A stretch of DNA of 34,993 nucleotides, taken from NCBI GenBank assembly GCA_020850295.1, contig JADZEV010000010.1, forward strand, positions 1-34,993, read 5' to 3'. The stretch is from Candidatus Nomurabacteria bacterium. Lineage in GTDB: Bacteria > Patescibacteriota > Minisyncoccia > Phycocordibacterales > UBA9973. How positions within the stretch are numbered: the stretch's first letter is position 1; each line of letters begins with the position of its first letter. The notes under the pieces are model-generated. The model made no database searches. It had not been told where the DNA came from and worked only from the letters and a program-made list of their open reading frames with translations. A program made the translations under genes and the position numbers. This document shows, one piece after another, positions 8,033 to 14,269 of the stretch.

Positions 8033-9034
8033 ATGGGACTAAGTATCGGAATCGTAGGACTGCCAAATGTCGGAAAATCGACGCTCTTTAATGCGCTTAC
8101 TAAGAAAGGGGTTCCAGCTGAAAACTATCCATTTTGTACTATCGATCCATCGGTAGGTATTGTGCCTGTGCCAGACGAAAGACTTGGTAAGCTTTCTGAA
8201 TTTTCGCGTTCTGAGAAAACTATTCCTGCGGCTATAGAGTTTGTAGACATTGCTGGACTTGTTGCTGGTGCTAGTAAAGGTGAAGGTTTAGGAAATAAGT
8301 TCTTAGCAAATATTCGTGAGACTGACGCCATACTTCATATGGTTCGAACTTTCGAGGATAAAGATGTTATTCATGTCGCTAACAAAGTAGATCCTATTTT
8401 TGATATCGGGGTTATAAACTTAGAGCTTATAATGGCTGATCTTGAAACAGTAAACAAAAGACTTGAGACAAATAGTAAAGATCAAAAACGAGGTGTTAAG
8501 GAAGCAGTTATCCTGCACACAGCGCTCGAAAAAATAAAAACTGCTCTTGAAGATGAGGTTATGGCTAGTACCGTAATCCTTGAGGACAATGAAAAGCCAT
8601 TGGTTGCTCAACTTAACTTACTAACAATTAAGCCTATGCTTTATGCGCTTAATACTTCGGCGGCTAATGAAAATAAGTTAAAAGAAGTTATTTCTATGTT
8701 ACCAGGGCCATATGTAGAGCTTGATCCAGTTTTTGAAACAGGTTTTGATGAAATGATAAGAGCGTGTTACAAGCTTTTAAGTCTCGAAACCTTTTTTACA
8801 ACAGGAGAATCAGAAACTCGTGCTTGGACTATCAAAATAGGAAGTACTGCTCCTATTGCCGGCACTGCAATACATACAGACTTTAAAGACAAGTTTATTC
8901 GTGCGCAAGTCATCTTTTGGCAAGATTTATTAAACTCAGGAAGCTACGCAGAGGCTAGAAACAAAGGCCTTGTCAGGACAGAAGGGAAGGAATACATAGT
9001 AAAAGATGGTGATGTCGTAGAGTTCTTAATATAA
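8033..9034 (+). CDS. ychF: Ribosome-associated GTPase/ATPase YchF (OLA1 family)
   Basis: A 333-aa Obg-related P-loop NTPase. G1 is GLPNVGKST (about 9-17), G2/G3 follow with YPFCTIDPSVG and VDIAGLV, and the adjacent KGEGLGNKFL is a YchF/Obg hallmark. A helical domain covers about 130-200. The G4 region is NTSA-like rather than NKxD, consistent with the ATP preference of this family. The C-terminal TGS domain (about 265-333) contains AWTIKIGSTAPIAGTAIHTDF. The family binds ribosomes and is involved in stress responses. It is slightly shorter than the usual 363 aa but complete. A perfect palindrome overlaps its last codons. Confidence 0.92.
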   Translation: MGLSIGIVGLPNVGKSTLFNALTKKGVPAENYPFCTIDPSVGIVPVPDERLGKLSEFSRSEKTIPAAIEFVDIAGLVAGASKGEGLGNKFLANIRETDAILHMVRTFEDKDVIHVANKVDPIFDIGVINLELIMADLETVNKRLETNSKDQKRGVKEAVILHTALEKIKTALEDEVMASTVILEDNEKPLVAQLNLLTIKPMLYALNTSAANENKLKEVISMLPGPYVELDPVFETGFDEMIRACYKLLSLETFFTTGESETRAWTIKIGSTAPIAGTAIHTDFKDKFIRAQVIFWQDLLNSGSYAEARNKGLVRTEGKEYIVKDGDVVEFLI

Positions 9035-9062
9035 AAATCTATAGATTTTTATATTAAGAACT
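9021..9062. repeat. Perfect 42-bp palindrome over the ychF stop
   Basis: Two 21-bp arms (9021-9041 and 9042-9062) are exact reverse complements with no spacer. The left arm encodes the last residues of YchF and its stop. It is almost all A/T, so it could form a cruciform or a tail hairpin on either strand. No T-run follows, so it is not a standard terminator. Confidence 0.85.
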
Positions 9063-9148
9063 TGGAGATCCTGAGACGAACCATTCCAGTGAACCGTAGG
9101 GTAGCAGAATTCTTGATTTAGTTGACATTTATAGCTAATATTGTGCTA

Positions 9149-9177
9149 TTGACTTTATCATCAAAAGGTGCTATAAT
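9149..9177 (+). promoter_or_regulatory. Sigma-70 promoter of the small membrane protein gene
   Basis: TTGACT (9149-9154), a 17-nt spacer and TATAAT (9172-9177) make a near-consensus promoter. The ATG at 9202 is 24 nt downstream with no SD. A second TTGACA lies at about 9122-9127. Confidence 0.65.
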
Positions 9178-9201
9178 TTATTTAAACAAAATCAAAATAT
9201 T

Positions 9202-9432
9202 ATGAAAAAGCTCATAGTTTTTCTCGTGGTTATTGGTTTAATTTTCTTTGGATATTTCAAAACAGACGGATTTACATATTTAAATGGTGATCTTAGTCGT
9301 AATTTCACCGGTTTATTAATGGTTGTCGCTATAGTTACATCTATAATCGCTTTTTGTTATTTGGTTAGTGGTTTAAAATTTTTTAAAAAAGCGATTAATG
9401 ATATGCCAATTACTCCGTTTGAAAAAGAGTAA
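9202..9432 (+). CDS. Small two-pass membrane protein, hypothetical
   Basis: A 76-aa protein with two hydrophobic helices (about 4-19 and 36-60) and a short soluble loop between them (DGFTYLNGDLSRN). The C terminus is polar and acidic. I do not recognise a family. It has its own near-consensus promoter and a terminator directly after the stop, so it is a monocistronic unit and probably a real gene. Confidence 0.6.
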   Translation: MKKLIVFLVVIGLIFFGYFKTDGFTYLNGDLSRNFTGLLMVVAIVTSIIAFCYLVSGLKFFKKAINDMPITPFEKE

Positions 9433-9433
9433 C

Positions 9434-9468
9434 AAAAAAAGCCTGAGTGTTATACTCGGGCTTTTTCT
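9434..9468. terminator. Bidirectional terminator between convergent genes
   Basis: A hairpin at about 9440-9462 (AGCCTGAGT against ACTCGGGCT) has an A-run before it and a T-run after it. It can serve the small membrane protein gene (+) and the DUF1003-like gene (-). Confidence 0.75.
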
Positions 9469-9919
9469 ATTTTTTTAACTGCTCTATTTCTTTTTGAAGT
9501 TGGGTTAGTATGGTTTGGATAGCTGTGATAGCTTGAGCTTCTTTTTGCTCTATTCGGTGATCCTCCTCGCTGTCTTCTTCTATGTCTTCAATATCTTCTT
9601 GGATTTCGTCCACATCTTTTTCAATCTCCTCAATATCTTCTTGGATCTCCTCCATGTCTTCCTGGATATCCTCAATATCTTCGGTATTCTTGTTTACTGA
9701 CATTTGAATAAAGATAGCTAAATATATTGCCTCCAAAGAAACTAGTGTTGTAAGCCCAAGTAACATTCTGTCAAAAGAAATAACACCAATGCTAGGCAAA
9801 ACAAAAGCCAATACAAACAGTATCGTATGAAAAATAAGTGAGGAAGTAGAGCCTATCCATCTAGTAGCCTTGTCAGCCCCTTTCTCAAGTTTTGCTTTTG
9901 TTCTATCGACTTTCATCAT
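9467..9919 (-). CDS. DUF1003/low-affinity iron permease-like membrane protein with acidic coiled coil
   Basis: Counted from the ATG at 9919 this is 150 aa; a GTG at 9937 would add six residues but lies only 2 nt from the TATAAT box. The N-terminal segment ADKATRWIGST and the two helices around LIFHTILFVLAFVLP and LTTLVSLEAIYLAIFIQMSVN match the DUF1003/low-affinity iron transport pattern. The next 45 residues are an acidic repeat, roughly (D/E)-I-(E/Q)-E-D-(I/M)-E, predicted coiled coil facing the cytoplasm. The protein ends in a second short helix. The hydrophobic part is recognisable; transport activity is not established for such short homologues. Confidence 0.65.
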   Translation of the reverse strand: MMKVDRTKAKLEKGADKATRWIGSTSSLIFHTILFVLAFVLPSIGVISFDRMLLGLTTLVSLEAIYLAIFIQMSVNKNTEDIEDIQEDMEEIQEDIEEIEKDVDEIQEDIEDIEEDSEEDHRIEQKEAQAITAIQTILTQLQKEIEQLKK

Positions 9920-9957
9920 GATAAACAGTTGTAACACAAATTATAATATTTAGGCAA

Positions 9958-9985
9958 GAAAAAAGCCCCGAGTTTTTAATTCGGG
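9958..9985 (-). terminator. Terminator of the 163-aa hypothetical gene
   Basis: On the minus strand a CCCGAATT...CTCGGGGC hairpin (plus 9965-9985) is followed by a T-run (plus 9958-9964), just downstream of the gene ending at 10003. Confidence 0.75.
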
Positions 9986-10002
9986 ACTTAACATTTTTGC
10001 TT

Positions 10003-10494
10003 TTAAGCAGTTTTCTTTTGGTACTTTTTTTGAAATTTATCAATTTGTGACCCTGGAGTAGGGCTTTCTATCTTTCTCTTGATTTCATCAAATTGATTTC
10101 CAAACTGTGTTTCTAGCCTTACTCCAGTAGCAACGTTGTTGTTATTGGAGTCAGAGCTATTTTTCCTGATCATTTCTTCGGTTGTAGGAATGTTCAGCTT
10201 TCTTCTCTGTTTGTAATTTAATCCAAGGTATGGATCAATCAACAACTTCTCTGCTATCTGTACAGCTTTTTCTGTTTGATAAACAAACAGTGATTTTTCT
10301 TCCAGTTTCCACTGTTGGCGCATTCTCCAGTACTCACGGTGATCAAGAATAATTCCTTTTTTGATCGTAAGCTTCCATGGAACATGGTTGAATTGTTTAT
10401 CAACAAAAAAACAGATATCACTTCCGTCAGAAAACATAATTTTTACGCAGTAACCATTATTGGTCACTAGCATAGAAGCAGATTTGATTTGCAT
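10003..10494 (-). CDS. Hypothetical protein, 163 aa
   Basis: A soluble protein with no family I recognise. The N-terminal half looks like a small beta-rich domain (SASMLVTNNGYCVKIMFSDG, then DICFFVDKQFNHVPWKLTIKKG). A helical segment with KLEEKSLFVYQTEKAVQIAEKLLIDPYLG follows, then a polar, Asn/Ser-rich tail ending in basic residues (KFQKKYQKKTA). It has its own strong promoter and terminator, so it is a single-gene unit. The basic tail could contact nucleic acid, which is only a guess. Confidence 0.6.
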   Translation of the reverse strand: MQIKSASMLVTNNGYCVKIMFSDGSDICFFVDKQFNHVPWKLTIKKGIILDHREYWRMRQQWKLEEKSLFVYQTEKAVQIAEKLLIDPYLGLNYKQRRKLNIPTTEEMIRKNSSDSNNNNVATGVRLETQFGNQFDEIKRKIESPTPGSQIDKFQKKYQKKTA

Positions 10495-10538
10495 AATAAA
10501 GAACAGGTTTATGTAAGTTAAAAATTTATTTCTATAGT

Positions 10539-10566
10539 ATTATACACTTTTTAATTAAAAAGTCAA
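10539..10566 (-). promoter_or_regulatory. Sigma-70 promoter of the 163-aa hypothetical gene
   Basis: Read on the minus strand: TTGACT (plus 10561-10566), a 16-nt spacer and TATAAT (plus 10539-10544), about 44 nt before the ATG at 10494. Confidence 0.7.
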
Positions 10567-10577
10567 GATAAAGGTAT

Positions 10578-10606
10578 TTGCTCAAAATAGGGTTTTCTGA
10601 TATAGT
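10578..10606 (+). promoter_or_regulatory. Promoter of the bL33 gene
   Basis: TTGCTC (10578-10583), a 17-nt spacer and TATAGT (10601-10606) lie 10 nt before the ATG at 10617. The tight spacing supports that start over the in-frame ATG at 10578, which would lie inside the promoter. Confidence 0.55.
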
Positions 10607-10616
10607 TTTGCGACAT

Positions 10617-10775
10617 ATGCCACAACCAAATCTAGTAAAATTAGTAAATAAAGACACAGGAGAGACTTACTGGTCTACAAAAAACAAGAAAAAGCTTGCA
10701 GGTATTAAGCTTGAGCTTAAAAAGTATTCTAAAAAACTTCGAAAAGTTGTAACTTTTAAAGAATCAAAAAAGTAG
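10617..10775 (+). CDS. rpmG: 50S ribosomal protein bL33
   Basis: A 52-aa basic protein beginning MPQPNLVKLVNKDTGETYWS. The NKDTGETYWSTKNKK core and the KLELKKYSKKLRKVV end match L33. It lacks the CxxC pairs of the zinc-binding version, so it is the C-minus form. The start at 10617 rather than 10578 is chosen by similarity and promoter position. The stop codon lies within the terminator stem. Confidence 0.85.
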   Translation: MPQPNLVKLVNKDTGETYWSTKNKKKLAGIKLELKKYSKKLRKVVTFKESKK

Positions 10776-10793
10776 CCCAAGGGCTACTTTTTT
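10771..10793 (+). terminator. Terminator of rpmG
   Basis: AGTAGCCC and GGGCTACT form an 8-bp stem with a 2-nt gap (so a slightly larger loop in practice), followed by a T-run; it includes the rpmG stop codon. Confidence 0.75.
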
Positions 10794-10820
10794 GCTATAG
10801 TTTGCTGGTTAATTAAAAAA

Positions 10821-10891
10821 GGGCGATTAGTTTAGTGGTAGAACAGCGGTCTCCAAAACCGCTAGTGTGGGTTCGATTCCTACATCGCCCG
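10821..10891 (+). tRNA. tRNA-Trp (anticodon CCA)
   Basis: A full cloverleaf: acceptor strands GGGCGAT/ATCGCCC pair, the D arm carries AGTGGTAGA, the anticodon loop CTCCAAA gives CCA, and the T arm contains GTTCGATTC. The 3' CCA is not encoded; the sequence continues GCAAAA. Confidence 0.95.
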
Positions 10892-10905
10892 CAAAATTGT
10901 TCATT

Positions 10906-11199
10906 ATGCCAACAAGTAAAATAGATAAAATGACAACCTATGTTCCTAATATTTTAGGAACAGTATTGATGAATCTTGTTCAAAAGAAGAACAAGAATAA
11001 AATAAAAAACTGGATTACCATCGCTTTATTTTTAAAAGGTAAACCTGACTCTAAATCTTCAAAATTAGTAAGATCGTTTATAGTTAGTTATCGTAAGGAT
11101 ATACCTATTCCTATTTTAAGAATTTTTGAAGAATCATTATTACCTGATGTACAAGAAGAACATCTTGTAATAGGACAGCTTTTTAAAAGACCTGTTTAG
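10906..11199 (+). CDS. Hypothetical protein, 97 aa
   Basis: Begins at the ATG just after tRNA-Trp; a longer reading frame would run through the tRNA and is rejected. The product is small and basic, with KIDKMTTYVPNILGTVLMNL and KKNKNKIKNWITIALFLKG, then a mainly helical C-terminal half. I recognise no family. Its length and composition loosely recall the hypothetical protein at 25822, but I cannot align them. The last codons form the left stem of a terminator. Confidence 0.5.
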   Translation: MPTSKIDKMTTYVPNILGTVLMNLVQKKNKNKIKNWITIALFLKGKPDSKSSKLVRSFIVSYRKDIPIPILRIFEESLLPDVQEEHLVIGQLFKRPV

Positions 11200-11210
11200 G
11201 GGTCTTTTAT
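11185..11210. terminator. Bidirectional terminator between the 97-aa gene and miaA
   Basis: AAAAGACC and GGTCTTTT pair around an 8-nt loop. A-rich and T-rich flanks allow use in both directions between convergent genes. Confidence 0.7.
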
Positions 11211-12028
11211 TTTGCATATTTTTTGAACCAAGTTCTTTGGCGTTTTGCATATTGCCAGATAGATTTTTCAAGCTCAGATAACATTTCTTGTCTGGTTAAT
11301 TTTTCTTGTAAGTATAAAGCCAAATATCTGTACTCAAGCCCTAGGTCCTCAAGTCTTTTCCAAGACATTTTATTAGAGTGCAAATTTTCAACTTCTTTAA
11401 CCATACCTTTTCTCATTCTTTTAAAAAGTCTGTCGTGAATTCTTTGTTTCAAAACATCATCTGGAAAATCTAAATATATCCATTCTACATCGTATTTTTT
11501 TGTGCGCTTTATCTTTGGGACAGAGCCTAATTCTGTAGCTATTTCTATAGCTCTGATAATCCTGACTCTGTTTTTTATATCAACTGTTTCAAATCTTTCA
11601 GGATCTAGTTTTTGTAATTTTTTTGATAATTCTTCCACAGAAAATTTTTCTAATTGTTTTCTTAGTGTTTTGCTTGGTTTCACTTTTGGAAAATCTTGAT
11701 CGTATATAACTGCATCAATATAAAATCCTGTTCCACCACAAATTATAGGAGTTTTACCTTTTTTAAAAATATCTTTTATGACTTTTTCAGCAAGACGTTT
11801 GTACTGAGTTACAGAAAAAACTGTTTTAGGATTTGCGACATCTAGTAGGTGGTGAGGAACACCCTTCATTTCTTTTTTTGTAATCTTCCCACTACCTACA
11901 TCTAATCCTTTATAAACTTGTCTTGAATCAGCAGAAATAATTTCACCATTTATTTTTTTGGCTAACTCTACAGCATAGTCACTTTTACCTGTAGCTGTAG
12001 GTCCACAAACTACAATTATTTTTTCCAT
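11207..12028 (-). CDS. miaA: tRNA dimethylallyltransferase
   Basis: A 273-aa prenyltransferase that adds dimethylallyl to A37 of tRNAs reading UNN codons. The P-loop GPTATGKSD lies at about 9-17, DSRQVYKGLD near 35-44 holds the catalytic Asp, and GGTGFYIDA near 98-106 and the C-terminal WQYAKRQRTWF are family signatures. The usual length is about 300 aa; this one is slightly short but complete. ATG at 12028 is 11 nt from its -10 box. Its whole promoter lies in the left arm of the 198-bp inverted repeat, so the same promoter recurs at 14432-14459. Confidence 0.93.
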   Translation of the reverse strand: MEKIIVVCGPTATGKSDYAVELAKKINGEIISADSRQVYKGLDVGSGKITKKEMKGVPHHLLDVANPKTVFSVTQYKRLAEKVIKDIFKKGKTPIICGGTGFYIDAVIYDQDFPKVKPSKTLRKQLEKFSVEELSKKLQKLDPERFETVDIKNRVRIIRAIEIATELGSVPKIKRTKKYDVEWIYLDFPDDVLKQRIHDRLFKRMRKGMVKEVENLHSNKMSWKRLEDLGLEYRYLALYLQEKLTRQEMLSELEKSIWQYAKRQRTWFKKYAK

Positions 12029-12031
12029 GTT

Positions 12032-12229
12032 GTGTCTCTATTGTACCAAGTTAGAACCTATTTTCAAAATAAATAAAGCGGACGAATTTTTGCGAAACAG
12101 TTTTCTGGGGAAAAGGATTCGCAAAAATTCGACTAGTGATTTTCTGAAATTCAGTCTCGCCCGCGCGGAGGAGGGGTCTGGGGAGGAATCCGCGCGGGCT
12201 TTGGCATTTCTTTTTTGGCGGGGCGGGTA
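12032..12229 (+). repeat. 198-bp inverted repeat, left arm (IR-A)
   Basis: It matches the reverse complement of 14270-14467 at 197 of 198 positions (single G/C difference in GACTAGTGA against GACTACTGA). It contains the miaA promoter, a 14-bp stem at 12083-12131 (CGAATTTTTGCGAA arms), a short CTGAAATTCAG palindrome, and a GC-rich 11-bp stem at 12159-12199 (GCCCGCGCGGA arms) with a purine-rich loop. Its GC content is far above the neighbouring genes. Confidence 0.95.
12040..12067 (-). promoter_or_regulatory. miaA promoter inside IR-A
   Basis: On the minus strand: TTGAAA (plus 12062-12067), 16-nt spacer, extended TGGTACAAT with the -10 hexamer at plus 12040-12045, then 11 nt to the ATG. Confidence 0.75.
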
Positions 12230-12231
12230 AC

Positions 12232-12260
12232 TTGAAAAAATGCCCACAAAATGATAAAAT
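12232..12260 (+). promoter_or_regulatory. Promoter of the S66-HIT-NadD operon
   Basis: TTGAAA (12232-12237), 17-nt spacer, TAAAAT (12255-12260), 9 nt before the ATG at 12270. It begins just outside the repeat arm, so the cassette carries its own promoter. Confidence 0.6.
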
Positions 12261-12269
12261 GAAATTGTT

Positions 12270-13082
12270 ATGAAAATCGCACTTGCAAACCTATGTAAAA
12301 CAGAAGACTTTGCAAAACTCTCATCGCTAGATGAGTCAATTTCATTTTTGAATGAGAACAAAATCGAGTACCTCGATTTTGCCTCTGGTACAGAAAAGAT
12401 TGATGGCATGGTTGAAAAATTTAATCAATCAATACTTTCTGATGCAAAAATTGTTTGGGTAATTCGCGGAGGTAATAAATGTATTCAAACACTTGATAAA
12501 TTAGACTGGGATAATATTGTAAAATTAGGCAAACGATTTTATGGATTAAGTGATTTTACTCATTTTTCAACCATGGCAGTCTCAAAAGGAATTACCTGTT
12601 TTTATGGACAAGGACTTACTCGCATTAAACAATTTTTTCCCGCTGAAAATGATAGAAAATTTATTGCTGATTTTTTAAAAACAGGAATCCCTGTTTCAGA
12701 AAATGCAAAAGCTCTCGCTTTTGCAAATAGTGATTTAGATATTTCCAAGGAAAAAATAATTGGTGGACATCTCCTGATTTTTACACTCATGCAAAGTCTT
12801 TTAAATATAGATTTGAAAAATCGCCATTTGTTTATTGAATACCATACAGGAGCGATTGGTGAAGATTTAGATGATTTTGGATATTACCTCGACCAACTTT
12901 TGTATGTTGTAAAAAATAATATGCCAAAGGGATTTATTTTTGGTAGAACAGAAATGAAGAATTTTGATAATTCTCAAATACCGATTGATGAAATAAATAA
13001 ATACTCTGTTGAAAAGTTATCAAAATATAATCTACCAATTTATTATATTGACCATTTTAAAAACACAATTACTTTTTCATAA
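12270..13082 (+). CDS. S66-family serine peptidase (LD-carboxypeptidase / MccF-like)
   Basis: A 270-aa protein whose order of motifs matches peptidase family S66. WVIRGG (63-68) matches the RGG-G strand, and LDKLDW (75-80) follows it. GLSDFT (92-97) contains the expected nucleophile Ser94 in G-x-S-D. IIGGHL (163-168) is the domain-linking GG motif. FIEYHTG has Glu190, and DHFKN has His262, to complete a Ser-Glu-His triad. The family includes LdcA, which trims murein tetrapeptides, and MccF, which cleaves the amide of microcin C aminoacyl nucleotides. It is shorter than the usual 300-340 aa, mainly at the N terminus, and has no signal peptide, so it is cytoplasmic. It is the first gene of a tight operon with a HIT protein and a NadD-like enzyme. 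S66 membership is likely; the substrate is unknown. Confidence 0.68.
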   Translation: MKIALANLCKTEDFAKLSSLDESISFLNENKIEYLDFASGTEKIDGMVEKFNQSILSDAKIVWVIRGGNKCIQTLDKLDWDNIVKLGKRFYGLSDFTHFSTMAVSKGITCFYGQGLTRIKQFFPAENDRKFIADFLKTGIPVSENAKALAFANSDLDISKEKIIGGHLLIFTLMQSLLNIDLKNRHLFIEYHTGAIGEDLDDFGYYLDQLLYVVKNNMPKGFIFGRTEMKNFDNSQIPIDEINKYSVEKLSKYNLPIYYIDHFKNTITFS

Positions 13083-13084
13083 TT

Positions 13085-13588
13085 ATGGCAATCTACGATG
13101 CAAAGACAAAGGACAACAAATGTATTTTTTGCGAAATAGTTTCTGGTAATATTCCAGTGGCAGGAAAATTTTGGGAAAATGATGAATTTATGGCTTTTCT
13201 TTCGATTGACCCAAACACAGAGGGTTTTACTTGTGTCATACCAAAGCAACATTATGGAAGCGATGTTTTGAAAATGCCTGACGATGTATTGCAGAGATTT
13301 ATCATCGCTTCAAAAGAAGTTGCTTTGGTATTAGAAAAATACTTTTCTGATGTTGGGCGTGTTGGTGTAATGATGGAAGGAACAGAAATCGATCATGCCC
13401 ATATTAAACTCGCTCCGCTTCATGGCACAGAAAATCTAAAGAAAGGAATTTGGGAACAATTCTTAAGTGGAAAAGAATTTTGGTTTGATAAATATGAGGG
13501 TTGGATTTGTTCTGGTGGAGGACCAAAAGCAAAAGAGGAAGATTTGAAAAAACTCGCCGAAGAGCTATTTAAAATACAAAAAGTTTAA
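13085..13588 (+). CDS. HIT-family nucleotide hydrolase or transferase
   Basis: A 167-aa histidine-triad protein. A zinc-type CIFC pair sits at 13-16, followed by EIVSGNIP, the PNTEGFTCVIPKQHY strand, and DHAHIKLAPLHG with His104 and His106. The classical triad is H-x-H-x-H; here the third His is Lys108. The central His that forms the nucleotidyl intermediate is kept, so hydrolase activity remains plausible. HIT enzymes split P-N or P-O bonds in nucleoside phosphoramidates, aminoacyl adenylates and dinucleotides. The C-terminal 50 residues (EFWFDKYEGWICSGGGP) extend beyond the basic fold. It starts 2 bp after the S66 gene and ends 2 bp before the NadD-like gene. Confidence 0.82.
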   Translation: MAIYDAKTKDNKCIFCEIVSGNIPVAGKFWENDEFMAFLSIDPNTEGFTCVIPKQHYGSDVLKMPDDVLQRFIIASKEVALVLEKYFSDVGRVGVMMEGTEIDHAHIKLAPLHGTENLKKGIWEQFLSGKEFWFDKYEGWICSGGGPKAKEEDLKKLAEELFKIQKV

Positions 13589-13590
13589 CT

Positions 13591-14169
13591 ATGAAAACTA
13601 TTTTACTTTTTCCCGGCGCATTTAATCCTCCACACTATGGACACGCAGAAACTATTAAAATAGCTCTTGAAAAGTCATCTTTTGATGAACTATGGGTTGT
13701 ACCGTCTGGAAAGCGAGATGATAAAAATATTACAACAAACTATGAAGATCGTCGTGCCTTGGGTGAATTTTTTGTAGAATATTTAGAATCAGAAGTCGAT
13801 ATTCCAGTGAAATTGATTACAGCGGAACTGGATAATATAGACGGAAAATTTACTCGCGAAATATTAAAGGAAATAAAATTACAACCAGATGTAGAAATAA
13901 CACAATTGATTGGATTGGATGGTTTTTTACATCTTCAACGCAAATTAACTGATACCGAAGAAAAATTTATTGTTATGAATAGACAAGGATATGAATTTCC
14001 TAAAAATTTTTCTCATAATGATAATGTAGTAATTTTTGAGGGAACCAAAAAATCTATATCCTCAACTCAAATTCGGAATATGGTTAAAAACCATGATGAT
14101 AGTTATAAAAAACTTGTTCCCGAAAAAATCGCTTCATATATAGAAAGTAAAAAGTTGTATCTTTTTTAG
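13591..14169 (+). CDS. NadD-like nucleotidyltransferase
   Basis: A 192-aa cytidylyltransferase-fold enzyme. GAFNPPHYGH (9-18) is the nucleotide-binding GxFxPxHxGH motif, WVVPSGKRDD follows near 35-44, and ISSTQIR (156-162) is the C-terminal phosphate-binding motif. These together are typical of nicotinate-nucleotide adenylyltransferase, which makes NaAD from NaMN and ATP. Sequence between the motifs is divergent, so a different mononucleotide substrate is possible. Last gene of the cassette operon. Given its partners, it could make or take apart a nucleotide conjugate rather than serve bulk NAD synthesis. Confidence 0.78.
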   Translation: MKTILLFPGAFNPPHYGHAETIKIALEKSSFDELWVVPSGKRDDKNITTNYEDRRALGEFFVEYLESEVDIPVKLITAELDNIDGKFTREILKEIKLQPDVEITQLIGLDGFLHLQRKLTDTEEKFIVMNRQGYEFPKNFSHNDNVVIFEGTKKSISSTQIRNMVKNHDDSYKKLVPEKIASYIESKKLYLF

Positions 14170-14224
14170 GGAGCAAAAATTGTGCGCGAATGGGTGGGTG
14201 GGTCAAGCACAAACTAATTTTTAT

Positions 14225-14243
14225 ATTTCGGCGTTGCCGAAAT
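14225..14243 (+). terminator. Terminator-like hairpin after the cassette operon
   Basis: ATTTCGGC and GCCGAAAT pair around GTT, with T-rich sequence following up to the right repeat arm. It lies 56 nt after the NadD-like stop. Confidence 0.5.
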
Positions 14244-14269
14244 TTCATTGTTATATATTTTTTTCTTAA

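Noticed and set aside
9467..9700. The acidic repeat as a DNA tandem or CRISPR-like repeat
   Set aside because: Units are irregular at DNA level, there are no spacers of constant size, and the pattern is explained by the coiled coil.
10867..10905. Frame start inside tRNA-Trp for the 97-aa protein
   Set aside because: It would translate the tRNA T arm; the ATG at 10906 is the natural start.
12038..12409. Minus-strand frame of 123 codons across the left repeat arm
   Set aside because: It lies on hairpins and a promoter, and antisense to the S66 gene; composition is that of the repeat.
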